A stretch of DNA of 13,648 nucleotides from JAFNGF01 sp964567045 (GTDB taxonomy: Bacteria > Planctomycetota > Phycisphaerae > Sedimentisphaerales > Anaerobacaceae): positions 1 through 13,648 of the forward strand of contig CAZMLE010000090.1 of NCBI GenBank assembly GCA_964567045.1, in the 5' to 3' direction. Below are positions 7,754 to 13,648 of this stretch, piece after piece. The first letter of the stretch is position 1. Each line of letters opens with the position of its first letter. The notes under the pieces were generated by a model, which was given only the letters and a program-made list of their open reading frames with translations, ran no database searches and was not told where the DNA came from. The position numbers and the translations under genes were made by a program.

Positions 7754-8736
7754 TGATCAACATGTTGCCTTTTTTTATTCAGTTGTGGAGAAAGCCCCTG
7801 ACGCGCGTCTTTTTAAGTGCGTCCGTTCTTTTTGTTCTACTTACTATCCTGCCAATTTCTGATCTATGGAACGCCGTTAAACAGGTACCTCTTTGGTTTT
7901 GGTGTCTTGCAGTTATTGCGGTTATTGCAGGGCACTCAGTGGGCGTAATGAAATGGAGTCTTTTGATTAATACGGGTAATAACAGACTACCTCTATTAAG
8001 CACATTGCGATGCTATTTTGCCGGACTATTTGCAAACATATTTTTACCTTCTATGACCGGAGGAGACATTGTTCGAGCCGGACTGGCTATTAGGCTAAAC
8101 AAAGAAAAAGAGCAGGTAATATTGGGTAGTATCCTCGACAGGGTATTAGACGTAAGCGCACTTGTGTTAATTACTTTTAGTGGAACTCTGTTGTTTTCCA
8201 ATACGCTATATGCCGGCACTTATAAAATGCTATTAGGGGTTCTCCTGGTCATATGTTTTTTTATTTTATGCTGTGTGTTTATACTCGTTGCTCCTTTATA
8301 TCAGAGTATGCCGAAATTATTAGTAAGTATTGCAGAGCGATTTCATTTTACCCTTAAAGAATTTGTCAAAAATCCTTTGCGCCTTTTGGTTGCATTATGT
8401 GCATCAGTAATCATCCAAATGTGGTTTGTTTTATTATCTTATTTTTTGGCTTGGAAGATAGGTATTTCTCTTTCTTTCACAGCCTGGTTGATCATATGGC
8501 CCTTGTCAAAGCTTTCCGCTATGTTACCAATTAGCCTGGGGGGGCTTGGCGTTCGAGAAGCTGCTCTTGCTGGATTACTTGGTCCATTTGGTGTAGGCGT
8601 TGCCAGCTCAGTAGGCTTGGGTCTTCTCTGGGAATCACTTTTTTTTGCAGTGGGTGGCCTAGGGGGCCTTTTTTATCTATTCGCAAAAAAAAACATTCCC
8701 ATATCAAAATTGGCTGATGAGAACACTATTTCTTAA
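7753..8736 (+). CDS. Flippase-like integral membrane protein (AglD/LPG-synthase TM, UPF0104 family)
   Basis: The 327-residue protein has about eight hydrophobic helices. Family motifs are TGGDIVRAGLA at about 102-112, ILDRVLDV at 127-134 and SLGGLGVREAALAG at about 261-274. This family is the membrane half of lysylphosphatidylglycerol synthases and of archaeal AglD/AglR-type proteins, where it has been linked to lipid-linked sugar translocation. Immediate linkage to a polyprenyl-phosphate GT2 mimics the fused AglD arrangement and suggests that the pair supplies lipid-linked sugar to the outer face; transport itself is inferred. I chose ATG 7753, which overlaps the previous stop; ATG 7762 is an alternative. 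An open frame upstream to 7642 only shadows the small gene before it. Nine adenines in a row occur at 8685-8693 near the 3' end. Confidence 0.87.
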   Translation: MINMLPFFIQLWRKPLTRVFLSASVLFVLLTILPISDLWNAVKQVPLWFWCLAVIAVIAGHSVGVMKWSLLINTGNNRLPLLSTLRCYFAGLFANIFLPSMTGGDIVRAGLAIRLNKEKEQVILGSILDRVLDVSALVLITFSGTLLFSNTLYAGTYKMLLGVLLVICFFILCCVFILVAPLYQSMPKLLVSIAERFHFTLKEFVKNPLRLLVALCASVIIQMWFVLLSYFLAWKIGISLSFTAWLIIWPLSKLSAMLPISLGGLGVREAALAGLLGPFGVGVASSVGLGLLWESLFFAVGGLGGLFYLFAKKNIPISKLADENTIS

Positions 8737-8805
8737 AAATACAAAGGGAATTTCAGTTATTTATCGGGCTTCATAAAGCTAGAGCCAGCTTAATTTCATT
8801 GAACC
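8737..8805. other. Short spacer before the large GT-C-like gene
   Basis: The stretch is 69 bases and AT-rich. It holds only a five-base stem (AAGCT/AGCTT around 8776-8792) without a T-run, too weak to call a terminator. No strong ribosome site precedes the TTG at 8806. Confidence 0.4.
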
Positions 8806-10386
8806 TTGGAAACGTTAAGAAAAAGAGAGCATTACAAGCGACGTTGGATTTCATCTCAGGAGTCTCTTTATAGAGGAATCGCGATTCGCTTATTCATAAC
8901 TTGCTGGATCGTGTTCGTTCTACACTTTGCGACGAACGTTGTTCGCGAGATTTATCCAGCAATCACCTTAGGAGACCATTTCAGTTTTAATGTGTCGGAA
9001 TACATGGGATTACATCCCGATATTTTTGAAATCAAGGAGGGAAAAGCATATATCAATAACAACCCTGGTGCATCAATACTCGCGGCTATCCCCTACACAA
9101 TCACACGCCCATTAATAAACTTTGTTTCTGATAAAGTTCAGAAAGCTCGCGCAAGTGACCCAAACTTTATCCACAGAGAATATGATACAATACATACGAA
9201 CTCCAGGCGATTTTACAAAGAGGCCATGGAACGAGGACTAGATGTCAAGTTTGGGCTGGCGTCTGGAGTTATTCAAGTCTTTTGCATGGCTCCCCTTTCA
9301 GCATTGGCAGTGGTTGTTATGTTTTACCTTCTTTTGGCGATGACTCGCTCCATTCGCCTTGCTATTCTGCTGTCTGTGCTTTCCGCCTTCGCTACACCTG
9401 TATTTTACAGGACAGCATTCCTCAACCACAATGTATTGATAGGACATTTTTCCTTCTTTTCTTTTGCATTGTTATGGCGACCTTGGGATGATTCAGATCA
9501 ACAAAGGTCTTCTTCCTATCTTTTAGCAGGCCTTCTATGCGGTTGGACTGTCGTACTGGATTACAGTGGGATCATAGCCATATGCTCCATTTCCATCTAT
9601 GCCATTTTGCGTTACCTCTCTTTTCCAAGAGAATCAAGATCCATTCAGCACATCATACTGTTCTTTGTGGGTATTGCACTCTGCGGATCTGTACTGATAG
9701 CATATCAGTGGTTGATCTTCGGGCATCCATTTTATCCGGCTCAACACTATATGCCCCATACGGAGTTCAGCCAAAGCGGCTATCATGGTATGACTTGGCC
9801 TAAGTTGCATCTTTTATTTCAAACGGCATTTAGCGGGCGTTACGGTCTTTTTACATCGGCTCCTATCCTATTACTGTTCTTTTGTCTGCCTTTTTTCTTC
9901 CGAGATACAGTTCAGCGAATTGAGGGTAAACAAATTCTGTTTATTCTAATATATGGGTGTGGTTTTTTCCTTTTTTGTGCCGCAAATCAGTTTGGTTATG
10001 TCCAATTCAACACAGGCGTTCGTCACATTGTCCCTGTGACACCATTTCTCTTTCTGGTTGTAGCGATGGTGATCATCCAAATGCCTAAGGTGCTGGCTGT
10101 GTTGTTTTCTATCATTTCACTATATTGGTCCTGGTGCCTGGCCATGTACCGGGATGTGGAATTTGGCTTAGGGATCCTGGAACCGTTGATCCGTATTACT
10201 TTTGAAGGATTTCAACTGCCCTGGTTGTCAACACTGAAGCGCATGGGATACTTTCAAAACCAACCCACTGTTTTGCCTATATTTCTGATTTGCGGAGCTG
10301 TGATTTGGGGCATTTGGGCTATAAAGAGCCCTTTTAAAAGAGTGGGTTGTGAGAAATCGCTAGCCAAAGACGATGAGAACAGATGA
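8806..10386 (+). CDS. Large polytopic membrane protein, GT-C glycosyltransferase-like
   Basis: The protein has 526 residues. A stop at 8800-8802 closes the frame upstream and no ATG occurs before residue 67. TTG 8806 is therefore the most plausible start, and the truncated relative at 2044 also begins with TTG. One helix (about 26-44) is followed by an acidic loop with GDHFSFNVSEY, HPDIFE and INNNPG, then roughly nine more helices. FSGRYGLFTSAPILLLFF and FNTGVRHIVPVTPFLFL resemble the late helices of bacterial GT-C proteins that use lipid-linked sugars. I infer that it is a membrane glycosyltransferase, but no catalytic residue can be named with confidence. It is AT-rich, whereas its truncated relative is GC-rich, so the two come from different genomic backgrounds. 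The stop is 72 bases before the FAD gene. Confidence 0.75.
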   Translation: METLRKREHYKRRWISSQESLYRGIAIRLFITCWIVFVLHFATNVVREIYPAITLGDHFSFNVSEYMGLHPDIFEIKEGKAYINNNPGASILAAIPYTITRPLINFVSDKVQKARASDPNFIHREYDTIHTNSRRFYKEAMERGLDVKFGLASGVIQVFCMAPLSALAVVVMFYLLLAMTRSIRLAILLSVLSAFATPVFYRTAFLNHNVLIGHFSFFSFALLWRPWDDSDQQRSSSYLLAGLLCGWTVVLDYSGIIAICSISIYAILRYLSFPRESRSIQHIILFFVGIALCGSVLIAYQWLIFGHPFYPAQHYMPHTEFSQSGYHGMTWPKLHLLFQTAFSGRYGLFTSAPILLLFFCLPFFFRDTVQRIEGKQILFILIYGCGFFLFCAANQFGYVQFNTGVRHIVPVTPFLFLVVAMVIIQMPKVLAVLFSIISLYWSWCLAMYRDVEFGLGILEPLIRITFEGFQLPWLSTLKRMGYFQNQPTVLPIFLICGAVIWGIWAIKSPFKRVGCEKSLAKDDENR

Positions 10387-10458
10387 AGAACCCCGCAGCA
10401 AGGTGCAGAGAGTCTTTGAATTAGATTTGTTTCGTCATTCTTTTTCTTAGTAGCTCAT

Positions 10459-11883
10459 ATGGTAAAAAAACCTCATGTTGTCATACTGGGTGGAGGGCCG
10501 GCGGGCATAGGGGCAGCCTACCAGGTTACAAAAAAAAATCTCGCCTCCGTTACAGTTATTGAACAGGAAAATGATGTGGGCGGAATTGCAGGCAGTTTTA
10601 ACATATCTGAAATAAACGTTGATTACGGAAGCCATCGGCTTCATCCAGCCTGTGACCCTGAGATTTTAAGAGACTTGCAGATGTTGCTCGGCAACGAATT
10701 GATGGAAAGACCGCGTCATGGGCGGATAAGATTGCGTAATCGTTGGATTCATTTTCCGCTTAAGCCTCTTGATTTAGCCCTTAAGCTGCCGTTTTCTTTT
10801 TCGATTAGTACGGCAATCGATTTAGCACGGAAGAACCTGGGATTTAGACAGAAAACTTTCGACACAGAATCCTTTGCGGGAGTGCTGGAATCGGGATTGG
10901 GACGGACCATCTGCCGTGAATTCTATTTCCCCTATGTCCATAAGCTTTGGGGCCTGCTCCCAGAAGAAATATCACCTACACAGGCTCACCGACGTGTTTC
11001 TGCCAACTCTCTGAAGAAGATGTTGCAGAAAATACTTGATGCAGTACCAGGCTTTAAACAACCTGGCAGTGGATTTTTTTTTTACCCGAGAAAAGGATTT
11101 GGCCAGATCACCCTCGCGATGGCGACAGCAGCCCGCCAGGCCGGCGCAGAGATCCGTCTTCAGACCGCCATACGTGCTATACGCCTCGGGCCACCGCATT
11201 GCATCAAGTTAGAGCACAATGGTCGGATCACGTCGATTCAAGCCGATTACGTATGGTCCACGATCCCGCTACACGTCTTGCCGCGCCTCGTTCAGCCGGC
11301 AGCTCCCAGCGAAGTGCTGGAGGCCTCCCGCCGGATGCGATCACGCGCAATGGTCCTCATTTACCTTGTCCTCGGACAGCCACGTTTCTCCGAATACGAC
11401 GCTCACTACTTTCCAGGGCCTGAGAGTCGGTTGACGCGTCTGTCAGAGCCAAAGAACTACAGCGCCCGCACCGATCCGTCAGACCGAACGGTCCTCTGCG
11501 GCGAACTGCCGTGTGACGTGGACGACGAAACCTGGCGGATGAGCGACGAAGTGCTGGCGGGTGTGGTCCGCCAATCACTTGACCGGTGTGGACTGCCCAT
11601 CGGCGCGCCCGTTCTGGGCGTGACGACGAGAAGACTGGCACACGCATATCCGATCTATCGCTGTGGCTACGAGGAGTACTTTCGCGTGATCGATCAGTGG
11701 CTGAGCGGACTCGACGGCGTGCTGAGTTTCGGACGTCAGGGCCTGTTCGTGCACGACAACATCCACCACACTCTGGCGATGGCTTATGCAGCGGCCTCCT
11801 GCCTGCAGCAGTCGGCATCATTCGACCTGGAACAGTGGCAGGTCCACCGGGACGAGTTCGAAAACTATGTCGTAGAGGACTGA
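10459..11883 (+). CDS. FAD-dependent oxidoreductase (protoporphyrinogen-oxidase / UDP-galactopyranose-mutase-like), mosaic gene
   Basis: The 474-residue protein has an N-terminal Rossmann FAD motif, VVILGGGPAGIGAAY (Gly11, Gly13 and Gly16 region). A ribose-binding acid follows at about Glu35 and the second glycine pair at 41-42 (DVGGIAGSF). A C-terminal flavin-contact element, FGRQGLFVHDNIHHTLAMAY, is clear. This amine-oxidase-like family recurs in polysaccharide and lipid-linked glycan clusters; the substrate is unknown and neither mutase nor desaturase activity can be assigned. The first 214 codons are AT-rich like the upstream genes. From about 11101 to the stop the codons are strongly GC-rich, a switch that falls in YPRKGFGQ at 209-216. 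The frame is uninterrupted across it. Runs of nine A (10530-10538) and ten T (11074-11083) occur in the AT-rich half. The ATG at 10459 has no strong ribosome site. Confidence 0.85.
   Translation: MVKKPHVVILGGGPAGIGAAYQVTKKNLASVTVIEQENDVGGIAGSFNISEINVDYGSHRLHPACDPEILRDLQMLLGNELMERPRHGRIRLRNRWIHFPLKPLDLALKLPFSFSISTAIDLARKNLGFRQKTFDTESFAGVLESGLGRTICREFYFPYVHKLWGLLPEEISPTQAHRRVSANSLKKMLQKILDAVPGFKQPGSGFFFYPRKGFGQITLAMATAARQAGAEIRLQTAIRAIRLGPPHCIKLEHNGRITSIQADYVWSTIPLHVLPRLVQPAAPSEVLEASRRMRSRAMVLIYLVLGQPRFSEYDAHYFPGPESRLTRLSEPKNYSARTDPSDRTVLCGELPCDVDDETWRMSDEVLAGVVRQSLDRCGLPIGAPVLGVTTRRLAHAYPIYRCGYEEYFRVIDQWLSGLDGVLSFGRQGLFVHDNIHHTLAMAYAAASCLQQSASFDLEQWQVHRDEFENYVVED
11083..11110. other. Right composition junction inside the FAD gene
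   Basis: AT-rich coding sequence ends with a ten-T run and a lysine-AAA codon. From GGC 11101 onward third positions are mainly G or C. The break lies on the codons for YPRKGFGQ, a motif conserved in this flavoprotein family, and the frame is kept. That fits homologous crossover between two related genes. Confidence 0.65.
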
Positions 11884-12056
11884 ACCACCCGAAATGGCGC
11901 AACGCCTGCCTGCGTCTGAAGTTGTCTGATGTGGCCGGCTTGAGACACTACCGATGAGACCTGGTGTACGACGGTGACAAGAGAAGCGGCGCCCTTCGGA
12001 GCAAGTCGGCGGCTGATCACCTGCGACGAACCGTAACGGCAGTCGGCAGGCTTGGC
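11884..12056. other. GC-rich stretch without a recognisable gene
   Basis: After the FAD stop, GC-rich sequence continues for about 170 bases. A short frame from ATG 11894 (MAQRLPASEVV) stops after 11 codons, and other frames are broken by stops or have no family signature. It may be the decayed start of the next gene of the GC-rich locus, or simply intergenic. No terminator-like hairpin with a T-run was found. Confidence 0.4.
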
Positions 12057-12296
12057 AGGCTGCTTTATGCAACATATTTGGGTGGCCGTGCTTGGGACTA
12101 TGGTCGCGCTGGTTTTATGGATGAAAACGGTAATCATCTTTATTTGACCGGAACAGCAAACGGCACTGGTTGGCCTACTAAAAATGCCTATGATTCCACC
12201 TTCAATGGAGGTGGTTGGGAGCGGGGCACGGGCGATGTAATACTGGCTGAGTTTAACTTAAATGGCATAGATTCAATCCCATTTTTAAAGAAATAG
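12057..12296 (+). pseudogene. SBBP beta-propeller repeat fragment
   Basis: The segment encodes one recognisable SBBP (seven-bladed beta-propeller) repeat. LLYATYLGG opens it, followed by WDYGRAG, ENGNHLYLTGTANG, PTKNAYDSTFNGG and DVILAEFNLNG, ending at TAG 12294-12296. SBBP proteins usually carry many such blades and are secreted or surface-exposed. A single blade cannot form a propeller, so this is the 3' remnant of a larger gene. An open frame extends upstream to GTG 11964, but those residues are GC-rich, unrelated to SBBP and probably not the original N-terminus. The composition switch and the start of homology coincide near 12057-12062. The remnant lies 2 bases before the next gene's start. 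Confidence 0.7.
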
Positions 12297-12298
12297 TT

Positions 12299-13648
12299 GT
12301 GAAACTCATTACCAATACAATTACCCAGCGATTTCGAAGCCATTTCAACTGGCAAAAACTGATACTGTTACTATTTGTATTATTAGTTGGTGTAGGTCTT
12401 CGTCTGATCTTTCTAAGTGACATATTTTTATGGAATGATGAAACAGACAATTTTGACGAGCAGATTTTCAAGCACATGTCAACATCATTGCGCAGATATG
12501 CTGCAGCAGAGGCCCAGGAGCTTACACTCGGCCCTGCATGGCCCATTATCATTGCGATTACATGCAAGGTGTTTGGAGGTGTGGTGGTTGTTGGACGAAT
12601 GCCATCGGTATTTTTTGGATCTGCAGCTATCCTTGCTATTTTTTATTTAGTGTATCGCCTTGTTCAATCCAGCGACGATGAAAGGTTTTTTGCTCCAGCC
12701 TTTTTTGCTGCCGCTTTAGCAGCCATATCTATCGTTCAGATGGAATATTCCCAGCGTATCATTCCCTATGGGGCAGTTCCGCTCCTGGCAACAGCAATAA
12801 TCATTGCACATCTGGAGATTGTTCGTATCATCGAGAAGAAAATATTACCAATAGAGAAGTTAATCCTATGGTGTATTCTATATACTTTAATTTGCGGGTT
12901 TTCAGTTTACCTGCATATGAGTGTTACCATGATACTCGCCTCATCATTCTTTTTACTTGTCCGAACCGGTGTCCGGCTCTCAAATCCGGATAGGGAAAAG
13001 AGAGTTGTAGTCTTTGGTATTCTTACATTAAGTTTTTTGGCCGTGTTTTTGGCATGGATCGGAAATGCAATTCACACTCAATCTGGTTATCGATTTTATT
13101 TAGCTCCTTATTACCATCCACCCAATCTAGGTGCTATTCCTTTCCTCCTATCACGGGCTTATGACCTTCTGACATACAATTTGAACCTGTTTTACAATGG
13201 AGTACTCTACTGGCCACGGAGACTCAACCCAGTTCTGCTACCTCTGATCATTATATGTATTATTGGGTGGTACTATTCAGCCACTGGGAGATTTGGCCGC
13301 ATAGCGAAACATTTATCATTCTTTGGAATGATTAGCTTATTTATTACAGCCTTATTATCCATTTTGAGGAAATATCCTTTTGGAGGGGTGCGTCAGACTA
13401 TTTTTATGAGTCCATTTATTTTCACCTTTACAGGACTGGGTTTTTGGGCTCTTATCAGGTCACGATTAGGCAAAGCTGTTACTGGTGTTTTAGCAATAAC
13501 CTATCTTGTTTTATGGGGCATTAACTTACCTCATTTTTATAAAGAAAGAGTCTTTCCATATACTACACAAGATCTTGTTAATGCTTGGGAAGAAAACGGG
13601 AAGCTCAGATTTTACGGAGACGGCGGATGCAGGGATACGATCAGATAT
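12299..13648 (+). CDS. GT-C/ArnT-like polytopic membrane glycosyltransferase, 3' end outside window
   Basis: A reading frame from GTG 12299 stays open for 450 codons to the window edge. In-frame stops at 12248-12250 and 12254-12256 limit the start, and no other good start codon lies between; the ribosome site (AAAGAAAT) is weak. One hydrophobic helix (about 20-38) is followed by LSDIFLWNDETDN, with an Asp-Glu pair at 47-48 in the first outer loop as in the ArnT/PMT family. Then VVVGRMPSVFFGSAAILAIFYLVYR matches the family's second helix region. QMEYSQRIIPYGAVPLL and about eight more hydrophobic stretches follow. The role is presumably transfer of a sugar from a polyprenyl-phosphate donor on the outer membrane face. 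This would be the third intact-looking GT-C-type protein of the window. AT-rich codon use matches the 2412-11100 segment. Confidence 0.8.
   Translation, partial: MKLITNTITQRFRSHFNWQKLILLLFVLLVGVGLRLIFLSDIFLWNDETDNFDEQIFKHMSTSLRRYAAAEAQELTLGPAWPIIIAITCKVFGGVVVVGRMPSVFFGSAAILAIFYLVYRLVQSSDDERFFAPAFFAAALAAISIVQMEYSQRIIPYGAVPLLATAIIIAHLEIVRIIEKKILPIEKLILWCILYTLICGFSVYLHMSVTMILASSFFLLVRTGVRLSNPDREKRVVVFGILTLSFLAVFLAWIGNAIHTQSGYRFYLAPYYHPPNLGAIPFLLSRAYDLLTYNLNLFYNGVLYWPRRLNPVLLPLIIICIIGWYYSATGRFGRIAKHLSFFGMISLFITALLSILRKYPFGGVRQTIFMSPFIFTFTGLGFWALIRSRLGKAVTGVLAITYLVLWGINLPHFYKERVFPYTTQDLVNAWEENGKLRFYGDGGCRDTIRY

Noticed and set aside
8771..8800. Possible terminator hairpin after the flippase gene
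   Set aside because: The stem is only five base pairs and no T-run follows.
11357..11902. Antisense open frame of 181 codons opposite the GC-rich half of the FAD gene
   Set aside because: Arginine- and proline-rich shadow translation with no motif; the + strand frame is clearly the flavoprotein.

Overview
The window is part of a cell-surface glycan or glycolipid gene cluster from an environmental bacterium, probably Gram-negative. I cannot name the phylum. SBBP beta-propeller repeats, B12-binding radical SAM proteins and large GT-C glycosyltransferases together are common in Acidobacteria, Deltaproteobacteria and several candidate phyla. All genes lie on the + strand. No rRNA, tRNA, CRISPR array or transposase was seen.

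The most striking property is compositional mosaicism. Positions 1 to about 2365 are GC-rich: the tail of one sulfatase-like gene, a complete tandem copy, and the 5' fragment of a membrane-protein gene. From about 2366 to 11100 the DNA is visibly AT-rich: a NodB-type deacetylase, a B12-binding radical SAM enzyme, a GT39-like membrane glycosyltransferase, a GT2 polyprenyl-phosphate glycosyltransferase, an 89-residue chimeric membrane protein, a flippase-like protein of the AglD/LPG-synthase-TM type, a large GT-C-like membrane protein, and the 5' part of an FAD oxidoreductase gene. Inside that last gene the composition switches back to GC-rich at about 11100, at the conserved YPRKGFGQ motif, and stays so to about 12056. 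A third junction then leads into an AT-rich SBBP-repeat remnant and a GT-C gene that runs off the window.

The truncated gene at 2044 is a GC-rich homolog of the complete AT-rich gene at 8806, which lies just upstream of the mosaic FAD gene. This suggests two related surface-glycan loci recombined: one crossover in conserved sequence of the FAD gene, the other (near 2365) joining unrelated sequence. An assembly chimera is the main alternative.

Functionally, GT2 would charge a polyprenyl phosphate with sugar. The flippase-like protein may help move or use it. The GT-C enzymes would transfer sugars from the lipid carrier on the outer face of the membrane. The deacetylase, the sulfatase-fold proteins (threonine in place of the usual cysteine, so possibly phosphotransferases), the radical SAM enzyme and the FAD enzyme would modify the glycan or lipid. 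The product is unknown. Between GT2 and the flippase gene lies a small gene that looks like the fossil junction of an old tandem duplication, with a flippase head fused to a GT2 tail.
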